Part shown: positions 11,816-22,600 of the stretch, in pieces | How positions within the stretch are numbered: position 1 is the first letter of the stretch | Layout of the letters: each line of letters starts with the position of its first letter | Assembly (NCBI RefSeq): GCF_030272615.1 | Contig: NC_081405.1 | Span: forward strand, 156,067,954-156,131,953 | Length of the DNA stretch: 64,000 nt | Direction: 5' to 3' | From: Cryptomeria japonica | Lineage: Eukaryota > Streptophyta > Pinopsida > Cupressales > Cupressaceae | Program-made: the position numbers and the translations under genes | Notes under the pieces: generated by a model | The model's database searches: none | What the model was told of the DNA's origin: nothing | What the model saw: the letters and a program-made list of their open reading frames with translations, nothing else

Positions 11816-12712
11816 TTAGTTCCCCTTATAGTTTCTTTTGTTGTTGTTTAGTCCTAAGTGCTCTGCTAATTCTTTTTACTGCTACTCTTGATTCTCTACA
11901 CTGTTACATTTATATTTTGTTGTTTCATTTTTGCTAAACCCTTTGGTTGGTGGACTTTCTCTCCAAGCCAATTTTTTTTGTTTCCAATGTTTTAAGTTCT
12001 GAATTATATGAGTTGGGGCCCTTTCGCAATTAACATAATAAAAAACATAATGTCGATGTAAAGTTTTCACAAATGAATATGTGTAATCTTAATTTTTTTT
12101 TTATGACAAAGAGAATAATATAAACAGGACAATTTCCCCAAAGAAGAATGCATAATCTAAAACAATTATTTATTTAAGTGATAAGAAGGATATTGCGAAA
12201 AGAATGATTTCATAAATGATACACATTCGATCTTAAAAAAATTAAAATTATTTTGTTTTAAAGATTTTGTTACTTGATGCAGAAATGTGTTATGCTAGTT
12301 GTGATGGTTGCTAATAAGATCAAGAGAAATAAGAAGTGGAAGGACTTTGCTATGATGGGGAGTGGAAGGACGAAGGCGGAGATAAACATCAACCTGCTTC
12401 CATGGGAGGAGGAAGTAAATGACATGATGGATAGTTGGGGCTATTTGCGTTAGTGCCCTTGTAGTTTCATTGGTTGCTATTTATTCCTAGGTGCTTTGTT
12501 AATTCTTTTTACTGCTACGCTTGATTCACTGAACTATTACGTTTATATTTTTTTGTTTCATTTTGGCTAAACTCTTTGGTTGGTTGGATCTCTCGAAGCC
12601 CATTTTTTTGTTTGGATGTTTTACGTGTTGAATTGTATGGGTTGGGGATCTTCCCCACAACATAATAAAAAGAATAATGTGTATATAAAGATTTCACAAA
12701 TGAAACATGTGT
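11635..12712. repeat. Two diverged direct copies of a ~440-bp segment
   Basis: 11635-12090 and about 12272-12712 align over shared blocks such as AATTCTTTTTACTGCTAC, CTCTTTGGTTGG or CCCTTTGGTTGG, and TGTGTTATGCT. Between and after them lie fragments of the ~203-bp repeat that becomes a tandem array at 13485. The duplicated segment includes the 3' end of the coding-like remnant, suggesting that a whole element end was duplicated. Confidence 0.7.
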
Positions 12713-13039
12713 AATCTTAAAAAAAGTTTTTTTTAATCAGAAAGAGCATAATATAAATAGGAAAAATTCCCAAACAAAGCATGTGTAATCTAAAACATTT
12801 CTTTATATTAGTTCCAACTTGGCAGGAACTAAGCTATAGTGGACCTCTTGTTTACAACCATCCTTAACTATTGAAGGATCTTGGATAGTCAATATATACT
12901 AATAAAATGAAATTTTTTTATGTAAACATGCTCCTTTCCTATGCTCCCTTTAGATCTCAAAGACCATTAAATCAAAATTCCTTTTAACTAGTAGATCTTG
13001 TAATGGCTAAATATCATTGGATTATCGAGATTGACTTTT

Positions 13040-13440
13040 AGGAAATAATTTTTTAATTAGAAGCAAAAGAAATTATGTGCGTTTCAAGCATCATCTAATT
13101 ATGACATCAAATTATTGGAAGCCAAACACTTTAATTAAAAGAGCATATCTACCTAGATGCCAAGAAAATCATGAAGAGCAAGTGACCATGAATATGAATT
13201 TGGAGTTTGGGATATGTGCAAAAGGGCAAATATTTAACACTTTCACAAGGATTAAAACATAAAGGAATGAGAGAAGGTTATATTGTGATATCTCAAATTG
13301 GTAATCTAGATAGAGTTCCTTGAAAAAGATATATGAATAAAAAACAAGGATGGTAAAGGTGCAAGACATGCGCCCTAGTTGAATTATCTCTTGTTGATTA
13401 TTGATGTTTAAGGCTTCAAAATGTTGTGAAGAGTTAGAAA
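13040..13440. repeat. Dispersed repeat, copy B
   Basis: This is the counterpart of 6545-6990 in the same orientation, with the same order of shared blocks. Open frames here in either strand are not conserved between the two copies, so the repeat is probably non-coding. Confidence 0.75.
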
Positions 13441-13484
13441 GTTGGATTATATCTTTAGTATTTATCTTAATGAGAGTGAAAATA

Positions 13485-14100
13485 ATGTTGATGTAAAGAT
13501 TTTGCAAATGAAAGATGTGTATTTGTAAAAAAAATGTTAACGAGTATAATATAGTTAGGACAATTTCACAAATGAAGCATGTGTAATCTAAAATATTTCT
13601 TTATTTTAGTGATAAGAAACATAATGGGAAAAGAATGATTTCATAAATGATACACATGCAATCTTTAATAAAATATTTATTTTGATGTTAAAATTTCACA
13701 AATGAAACATGTGTAATCTTGAAAAAAATGGTTATTTTGATGACACAAAGTATATAAATAGGACAATTTTACAAATGAAGCACGTGTAATCTAAAACATT
13801 TCTTTACTTTAGTGATAAGAAGCATAATGTGAAAAGAATAATTTCAAAAATGACACAAATACAAATTTTAAAAAATTATTTATTCTGATGTGAAGACTTT
13901 ACAAATGAAACATGTGCAATCTTCTAAAAAATATTTATTTTGACGATAGAGCACATAATAGAAATAGATTAATTTCACAAATAAAACATGTGTAATATAA
14001 AATATTTATTTATTTTAGTGATAAGAAACATAACGTTGAAAAAAATGATTTCATAAATGATACACATGCAATCTTTAAAAAATATTTATATTTCGATAAT
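13485..14100. repeat. Imperfect tandem array, ~203-bp unit, three copies
   Basis: The segment containing TTTCACAAATGAAGCATGTG, then a run ending in AGTGATAAGAA, then ATTTCATAAATGATACACAT recurs at about 13559, 13761 and 13965. The spacing is about 202 and 204 bases. Each unit also contains a second, shorter ACAAATGAAACATGTG element. Related fragments occur at 12060-12250 and 12680-12810. Confidence 0.8.
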
Positions 14101-14199
14101 AAACATGTGGAATCTGAAATATTTTTTATTTCAATGTTAGAGACAATAATTTCAAAAACAAAACGTGTAATTAATGTTAGAGAGCATATGCTGTTTGAA

Positions 14200-14369
14200 T
14201 ATTTGATCGTAGGTAACAAACAAATTAAATATGCTATATAAACAAACAAATTGAATGTACTATATATGCAGAGTTTTTATTGACTATTTGATCGTAGGTA
14301 ACAAACAGATTAAATATGCTATATAAACAAACAAATTGAATATACTATATATGCAGAGTTTTTATTGAC
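14200..14369. repeat. 85-bp tandem duplication upstream of the terpene synthase
   Basis: Two adjacent 85-base copies (14200-14284 and 14285-14369) are nearly identical. Each runs from TATTTGATCGTAGGTAAC to GAGTTTTTATTGAC. They lie about 210-380 bases before the start codon. The high identity marks a recent duplication. Confidence 0.9.
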
Positions 14370-14504
14370 CGTCTAATATAATAATAGAAGTACAATCTTT
14401 AATGGCAGAATAAAGTAAGCATGGTTGAATATGCAGGCTCAGACAAATAATTTTGAAAAGTCAGAAGATTTTGGTCTGTTCTTTTGTACCACTCATCATT
14501 TTTC

Positions 14505-14513
14505 TCTATAAAG
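14505..14513 (+). promoter_or_regulatory. Probable TATA box of the terpene synthase
   Basis: TCTATAAAG lies about 70 bases upstream of the ATG at 14581, in good position for a plant core promoter with a short leader. No other TATA-like site is better placed. Confidence 0.6.
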
Positions 14514-16088
14514 AGTGTGGCAACAAACAAGGATTCCATGAAATAAACAAACAAACATTGCTTGCACACTAAATCTTGCAATGGCTCTTGTCTCCATTTT
14601 CCCTTCTGATTTGAGCTTGTGCCATAGTCTCAAACCTTACCCTCCCCAGTCCCACAATCTTCAGCTTTGCAATAAAGCAGTGCCATTAATACAAAGAAAT
14701 AAGCTTAACCCTATCATCAATCAGGCTTTATCTATAGCTGAAATCCCATTGAGGCGCACTGGTAAACATTATCCCAACTTGTGGGGCGATGGTTTTATCC
14801 AGTCTATTCCAAAGTGTCCTTATGAGGCAAGCTAGTTTATATTTTCTACTGATATATTTGTTTCATACAGTTTATAGATTTTGAAATTGATTAAATTATT
14901 GGCATTCCAAAATTCACTTTAGGGTTTTGAGTTTGGACACGTTCATCAATGATTTTTTTAATTTGAGCTTGCCAATTGTAACTTTTTAGTACAAAAATAT
15001 AAAATGCGAAGTATATTGTTGTTGGGATTTCACAAGCTGAAAGTTTTGGGAATCTTATTAGCGAGATCAAAGACATGTTCAATGAATCACATGCAGATAA
15101 TGCTTCCTGAATTCTTGTCTTGGTGGATAATATCGAACGTCTTGGAATAGATCGACATTTCCAAAAGGAAATCAAACATGCCCTTGATTTTGTTTACAGG
15201 TTTTTTTTATACATCTTATAGTACTATATATTATCATAAGACAATATGCCATCAATATGTATATAATAGTTTTGAAGGGAATACAACAGGTATTGGGGCA
15301 AATGCCAAAGAGATCTCAACACCATGACCTTGGGCTTTCGAATTATTAGACTCCATAGATATCCTGTTTCTCTAGGTATAATCTATGTTTTAAGTGTAAA
15401 TTCCTCAATAGTTTTGATATATGTCTGATTGTGAAAATATAAAACATTTTGACTTATTTCTAATCTGATTTTTGGGTTCACTTGATATTTCTATATTTAC
15501 CAATAGAATATTGTGGAATATATAATGGTAGGATTAATGTTGGGACACTTTAGAAAAACAAATGGGCAGTTCTTGTGCTCCACTACTCAAACAGAGGAGG
15601 AGAAAATTTTGGACGAGGCTAAGGAAATCTCTACTGCATATTTAAATCAAGGTATGGAGAAGAGTGTGATCAACTCCAACCTTTTACAAGAGGTAAGCTT
15701 AAAAAGACTAGAAGATTGATGCCTCTATGAAGTGCACATGCTTTTACCATAAAACTTGTTCATTTCTTATATATATTATATCATACAAACTCCTTTGTTT
15801 ATATTGTAATAATACCATTGTTTTATGCAGATATCATTCAATCTGGAGTATGGCTGGTACACCAATCTGCACAGATTGGAAGCAAAGAAATATATTCAAA
15901 TTTACGGAGAAAATAATTTGTGGGCTAGGTAGTTGCAACACCTTTTATATAGTATTACATAAATAAATTTTCTATTCGTGTCTTTGCAATGTCATTTTAC
16001 CTTTGAATTGAATATATATATCAAAAAGTTTAACTAAGATAATTGTCATTTTAGGACGGTGGACAATGACAAACTTTTATCTTTAGCT

Positions 16089-16103
16089 AAAATGTATTTC
16101 GAC
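16089..16103. repeat. LINE target-site duplication, 5' copy
   Basis: AAAATGTATTTCGAC encodes the KMYFD part of terpene synthase exon 6 and is repeated exactly at 33461-33475. The leftmost A residues cannot be separated from the LINE poly-A tail at the other copy. Confidence 0.92.
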
Positions 16104-16198
16104 AATCAATGGGTTTTGAGCTCTGCTAGGGTTTGAGGTTGCATATTACGTCTTCCTTGTTTTAGATAACATTCACTGCGAGATTTTTTGTGTTTATT

Positions 16199-17389
16199 AT
16201 GGCTCCGACCAACTTTAGCCCAATAGTTGATGCTGGTGCTGGAGCTACTGCAATGGACCCTCATGGAACCCCCAAACAAACGCCCTCACAAATTTATTTT
16301 GAAAGTGTTTCACGAGGTATGTCCTCGCCTGATGTTGTACTTCCTATTCAAAATTTTAATAATGCCTGTGATTGGCTTGAAAAATATACTTTGATAGGAT
16401 ACTTTGTGGGTAGGATCCCTCTTGAAAGCATGCTTCGTGATTGGGTTGCCAAAGCATGGTCTCCTCATGGAGTTTGGCTTGATGGCGTCCAAAGTCTCAC
16501 GAAAGGTTTTTTTTTATTTCGCTTTCCAAACCCTTCCCATGTAGAGGCTATTCTCTCCCATGGGCCGTAGATTGTTAGGTCATCCCTCCTAGTTTTTCAG
16601 CATTGGTCTCACAAATTTTTTGTCTCAGATGACAAAAAGTTGTGAGTTCCAGTCTAGGTTGAGTTCCTTGGTGTTCCTTTGCCCTATTTCCCTTTCATGC
16701 AAATCATTGCTCAGTCTGTTGGCAAAGTTGTTTGCCTCGAGCCAGACCATTTTTTTAATGCTCGCCCTCAAAAGAGGGTATGTGTTGAGGTTGACCTTTC
16801 TCATGACCTGAAAGAAACTGTTGATATTCAAGTGGGAGGCAACACCTTCACCTAGAAGGTGTTTTATCTGAACCTACACAACACTTGTTATCGGTGCCAG
16901 TCGACGAATCATAAGATCAGGGATTGTCCCTTGGCAACTCCAAAATTAAAACCCCTTGTTAAGGAGTTTGGCTCTCGACCTATGGAGGGACCCAAGAAGG
17001 ATGAATGGACCATTGTTGTTTGTAAAGGTAAAAAACTCTGCTGTTTCTGCCCAAAAGACTCTCATTGGTTCCAGTTATCAACTGACAATGAATCCTCCTT
17101 TATAGTCTCCGTCCTCCCTGACAGTTTCTACTCAGTTTCAAACCCTGATCAATAGGGGAAGGCCTCTTTTGAGGGTGCTACTCACCCTCCTTGGGTGCGC
17201 ACTCCTCAGGCTGTGTCTGTGATTTCTACTCTACACTCTCTACGCTTCTCTCGCAACCCTTTTGGGCGTGTTGAGATTGTAGATGGTGGTTCAGAAAAAT
17301 GACGAGTTATCTCCAATGGGGACCCATATTTTTTGTGCAATAGCTTCTCCTCTCTTGGGGACAAGGAATATATGTTGGTTTTGTCATGA
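16199..17389 (+). pseudogene. LINE ORF1
   Basis: One frame runs from the ATG at 16199 (MAPTNFSPIVDAGAG) to the TGA at 17387-17389, broken by in-frame stops, including 16568 and 17153. Residues ~45-125 resemble the DUF4283 region of plant L1 ORF1 (PLESMLRDWVAKAWSPHG, then KGFFLFRF). A CCHC zinc knuckle, CYRCQSTNHKIRDC, lies near 16885-16925. The product would bind LINE RNA. The terminal TGA overlaps the ORF2 start codon in an ATGA arrangement. Confidence 0.82.
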
Positions 17390-18142
17390 GTTACATCTCA
17401 TGGAATGTTCAAGGTCTCACAAACCTCACCAAAAAATATTCTATTCGTGATGTTCATCAACGTATTGTAGGCTTGGATGTTCTTTGCCTCTAGGAAGTTA
17501 AGATTGCAGGTTTCATGCTCAATGCTGTATGTCGTGTTATTTGGCCTGATAGCCTTTTTTTTGCTTCCCAACATGAAGCTAGTCAAGGTGGAGTTGCTAC
17601 TCTCATTTCCCCTCTGTGGTGCTCTACAGTTATTTCTCATGGCTTTGATCCTATGCAGTGCGTCATTTGGGTTTTGCTTTCAATCGATAATCATTCCATT
17701 GGGATCGTTAATATTTATGCTCCCAATGATTTGGTTGAAAGATCATACCTCTGGCAATAGATCACGGACAATCTGCCACCTGCCACTTGGGTCATGTGTG
17801 GGGACTTCAATATGGTTGAGGTGGCTTCCGATAAGGATGGATTTTTGCCTTTCCACTAGACAACTGTTGAGCGGGAAGCCTGGTACTATATGCGCAATAA
17901 ATTGGGTCTTTTTAACCCCAACACCAACCATCACCATCCTATTGGGGTCTGACACACTTGGTCTAATTTCAGAGCTAGCTCTAACATAATTCTTAAAAGG
18001 CTTGATCGTGCTATGATATCTGCACAATATTTTTTCTCTTTTTCTGAAGATCATTATCTTCCCGTCACTCCTCTTGTTGATGTGACACTGTCAGACCACT
18101 TCACTATAAAGTTTAGCATTGAATGGCATATAGCTAGGCAAC
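17386..18142 (+). pseudogene. LINE ORF2, endonuclease domain
   Basis: Starts at the ATG at 17386 with SYISWNVQGL, the N-terminal Asn motif of AP-type endonucleases. The CLxEVK motif carries a TAG (17491) where the family has Gln, directly before the catalytic Glu. GGVATLI, NIYAPND, the CGDFN motif (near 17800) and LDRAMIS plus LSDHF complete the fold order. Further stops occur, for example 17758. The frame is continuous across the copia insertion site at 18142/29754. Confidence 0.87.
18138..18142. repeat. Copia-1 target duplication, 5' copy (partner 29754-29758)
   Basis: GCAAC occurs immediately before the TG of the 5' LTR and immediately after the CA of the 3' LTR. Confidence 0.9.
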
Positions 18143-19628
18143 TGTTGGCATTATGTGAATTGGTATGTGGACATGATGACATTGTATGTTGTCATTGATG
18201 TCAATATGCTGAAGAGAAGAGAACCGGTATATGTGAGAACTGATATAACACTGTGAACCGACATTTGTGCCAAAGTGAAGTGGTGTGTTTGTTTAAGGTG
18301 AACCCACATGTGGTTATGGGAACTAGCACATGGAAGCTTTGTATGACTATCTCTTGGTAGTCTCAACTTCAGGGTTTCCGGTTAAAGTGCCTCAATCCTG
18401 TGTAGCTCAACCGGTGACTTTGTGTGATGAGTTAGTAGTGTAATGAAGAATAGATAGTGTTGCCACCTCAGCCTTGTGTGCGTGAAGGATCTTGCATGAA
18501 GGAGATTGTTCCTATCTACCTCGGGAATGTGCAAAGTCTGTAAATGGTGATAACGCGTGATGGGTTATCAGGCACCATCAAATCGGTGGAAAACAAATGA
18601 TGGAGAACATCTTGAGATTGGTTCAAGACTCCCGCATTTAATACAATGTGCTCAACGGTCAAGATTGAACCGTTTGAATTGCTTAACCTAACAGGTTTAG
18701 GGTTTAGGGTTTATGCTACCAACCTATCTGTTTCCTATAAGGTCGATGTTGTGTTTCTTTCTGAGGTTGTTGGCAAAAGTTGTGTGTGTGTATCCAAGAG
18801 AAGAGATACGTGATTCTTGTCAGACCGGAAGAGAGAAGTGATACCTACAGTGTGTAAGTGCATAAGGTGAAGAGGAGCTAAAGCGGATCTGCATTGGCAT
18901 TGAGTGCTATTACCAGATCATTGTAATACCTGTTGATCTCTAACCACTTCAACAGTTGGAAAATCCCTTAACAGGGTAGATTTAATCGGCTTACTGTAAA
19001 TCCTTTAACAGGGTGACTCAAAACCATTGAGTTCTTGAAATCCTCTAGCAAGGTAACCTCTAACAAGGTTTAACCCTTAACTGGGTATTCTAGCCATCCC
19101 TTAACTGGGTGATCCCTAACAGGATTGGTTCCTAACAGAACTTGTTATAACAGTCTTTAACCAGACAAGGCTCCTAACAGAGCGGACTTCTAAAGAGTTC
19201 AAAAACAAGCTTGTGGGTATTCATCCCCACCGTGGTTTTTCCCAGTTGGGTTTCCATGCGAAAAATATGTGTGCCATATGTGATGTCTTTTTCATGTGAT
19301 GAGATGTTGTTTTCTATCAAGTGGTGAATCATGTTGATCTAGCTGTTTATATATATATATCCTTGATGGTAGATTACCTATTCATACACTAGGGTGAAAT
19401 GAAAATGAAGTATTAGATTGTATGAGAAGATAAGTGTGAACTGGTTTATGCTTGGCTCAGTTACTCTGGGTTTTGCCGGTTGTACTCTGTTTAAGACCGG
19501 TGTTACTATTTGTCTCCCTTAGCACAGTGTCTGCTAACAAACCAGTTTAGGATTGTGTTTTTGTCTATACTGAATCACCCCCCCTCTCAATACTAGTTTC
19601 GTACTATCCATTCATCATTGAGTTATCA
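18143..19628 (+). repeat. Copia-1 5' LTR
   Basis: 1486 bases from TGTTGGCATTATGTG to GAGTTATCA. It contains an array of short CCCTTAACAGGGT-type units (18960-19195), the CCCACCGTGGTTTTTCCC block (near 19227-19244) and a C-rich TCACCCCCCCTCTC stretch near its end. Confidence 0.93.
18960..19195 (+). repeat. Array of short imperfect palindromes in the Copia-1 LTR
   Basis: About ten units of the form CCCTTAACAGGGT, CCTCTAGCAAGG, CCTAACAGG or similar, each a small inverted repeat around TAAC. Each recurs after 15-25 bases. The same array is present in the 3' LTR (about 29092-29310) and in diverged form in the Copia-2 LTR (44421-44645). Confidence 0.8.
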
Positions 19629-19630
19629 AT

Positions 19631-19642
19631 TGGTATCAGAGC
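19631..19642 (+). other. Copia-1 tRNA primer binding site
   Basis: TGGTATCAGAGC begins two bases after the 5' LTR and matches the initiator-Met tRNA 3' end. Confidence 0.92.
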
Positions 19643-19699
19643 GTCCTCCAGGTCCTCTGTGTTATAAGCTTAACCACTTGAGGTAAAGATCCCAGTCTA

Positions 19700-22600
19700 A
19701 TGATGAAGAGGGAAGGTCCAAAGTTCAACAAAGAAAATTTCAATATATGGAAAGACAGAATGAAGATATACATCAGAAGCATGGGTGCTCAACACTGGAG
19801 CTATGTTGAGAATGCCTATGTTGCCCCTACCGGTACTCTCACTGATGACCAAAAGAGAGAGATGCAAGAGAATGGGCAAGTCATGGAAGCCCTAATTAGT
19901 AGTTTATCTGACATAGAGTTTATTGATGTCCAAGATAAGGTAAATCCCAAAGAGGTATGGGATACTCTTGAAAATATCTATGGCGGTGATGAGCATGTAA
20001 AACAAGCTAAGGAAGAAAGCCTTAGAGGGAAGTTTGAAGACATGCGGATGGTTGAAGGTGAGACCATTCAATAGTATGGAATAAGAATCAAAACCGTTGT
20101 TGGAGATATCAAGAGTGCAGGTGGTAAAATGGAAGATTCCACTGTGGTAAGCAAAGTCCTGAGATCCTTATTACCGGTCTATGCAATAAGGGTTGCTGCT
20201 ATTTAGGAGTTGAGATCAATAGACAAGACTAAGGTATCCCTAGATTCCATCATTGTAAAGTTGATAGCCTATGAGCTAAATAGTTTTGATGGCAGTGTTC
20301 AAAAGACTAAATAAGATTTTAAAGCTTTTGCTGTACCATCAAGAAAAGGAAAAGAAGCTAGCACTAGTGGTGAACCAAGACAGAGAAGAGAAATGGATGA
20401 TGAGGAGATTCTGATGGCATTTGAAGCTCTTCTTGCCAAGAAAATTCCTAAAGGAACCGACAAATACAAAGGTAAGCTCCCTTTGAAATTATTTTCTTGT
20501 AATCGGATAGGACATATTGTTGTAAACTATCCTAATGGTGACAACAAGGACAAACCAGAAAGCTTCAAGAAATTCAAAGGAGGAAACCAGAGAAACTGTT
20601 TTGTGGCAGTTGATGAAGGTGTCACAAATGAGGAATCAGAGGATGAAGAAAATGAAGATATTGTGTTTGTTGCTGTCAAGGAAGATGTGTTAGACAAGAA
20701 GGCTCTTGTCTTCCGCTTTGATAATTCCAATGAGTGGATTATTGACAGTGGTTGTTCTCACCATATGACTGGTGACCGGAGCAAGTTTCTATCCTTGGAA
20801 GAGTATGATGGTGGTGTGGTTCACTTTGGTAATGATGCACCATGTATGGTCAAAGGCAGAGGGTCCATCTCTCTGAATGGAAAGAGTAGTGCTGACAATG
20901 TGTATTGGGTTGATGGTCTCAGACACAACCTTCTGAGTGTTGCCCGGCTGAATGACAATGGTCTCACTCTAGAATTCAAGAATGGAGTGTGCAGAATCAA
21001 AGGAAAGAATGGTGAATTGGTGGCCATCGGCATGCAGACCAAAGGTAACCTATTTCAACTGAATGCAAATATAAGTACATGTCTTATGGCTAAATTTGAT
21101 GATAGTTGGATATGGCATAAGAGACTCTGCCATGTAAACTTTGATAATATTGTGAAGGCCAGTAAGATCAAGGCAGTTAGAGGGTTTCCGGTGCTAAGAA
21201 AACTAGATAATACCTTGTGCAGAGAGTGTCAATTGGGAAAAATGTCTTCCTCAACCTTTAAAGGTAAACCTTTCACTGCTGACAATTTGCTTGATCTTGT
21301 GCATACTGATTTGTGTGGTCCTATGAAAACTAGGAGTGTGCAGGGTGATAGGTACTTCATGATTCTCACTGATGATTGCTCAAGAATGATGTGGGTCACA
21401 TTCTTGAAAGATAAGTCTGAAGCTTTTTTAAAGTTCAAAGCCTTCAGAGAATTAGTGGAGAAGGAAAATGGTAAAAGGATCAAGTGCCTGAGAACTGATC
21501 AAGGAGGGGAATTCACTTCTGGTGAATTCAACAAGTACTGTGAAGAACATGGCATCAAGAGGCAACTGTCTGCCCCCCGAACTCCATAGCAGAATGGCCT
21601 AGTAGAGAGGAATAACCAGGCAGTGGTTGAAGTAGCTAGAACTATGTTGATTCAAGGAAAGGTAGCTCACACCTTTTGGAGAGAAGTAGTGAGCACTGCA
21701 GTCTACACAATGAACTGGGTACTCATTAAGAAAGGTAAGGATAAAACTCCTTATGAGTATTGGACTGGTAAGACACCTGTGGTTAGCTACTTTAGAGTGT
21801 TTGGTAGCAAATGTTACATCAAGAGGAGCGAACACCAGAGCAAATTTGATGTGAAATGTGATGAGGGAATATTCCTAGGGTATTCCACCAAGAGCAAAGC
21901 TCTCAAGTGTTTCAATAATAGGACTCAGAGAATTATGGAAAGCATCAATGTAAGAGTTGATGAAACCTCTAAGAAAACTGAGGAAACCGACAGTGAGCAA
22001 GCGGTAAATGAACCAGTTGTAACCTTTTGGGAACCGGTTGTCAGTCAACTGAGTACCAGTAACGGTGTTCCTACATTGGTAGATGCAGATGCTGACACTG
22101 ATGGAGATGAGGATGAAGAAGAAAAGCAAGAGGAATCTATCAAGACCATTCCTCAGTATGTCAAGCTGAATCATGATTTTAAGCAGATCATAGGAGATAA
22201 GGATGCAGGAATTCTTACAAGAAGAAAGGTCAGAGAAAACTCATGTATGATCTCTGAATTTGAGCCTAAATCATTCAAAGAGGCACATAAAGATGAAGAC
22301 TAGATCAAGGCAATGGAAGAGGAATTTGACTAGATAGAGAAAAATGGTACATGGTCTTTGGTACCTAGACCGGAGCATAAAAATGTCATTGGTACAAAAT
22401 GGGTTTTTAGAAATAAGCTGAATGAGGATGGCACAATGATTAGAAACAAAGCCAGACTGGTGTGCAAATGATATGCCCAAGAAGAAGGAGAAGACTATGG
22501 AGAAACCTTTGCTCCTATAGCCAGATTAGAAGGAGTTCGTATGCTTCTTGCATATGCAGCTTTTAAAGGATTAAAAGTATATCAAATGGATGTAAAATCT

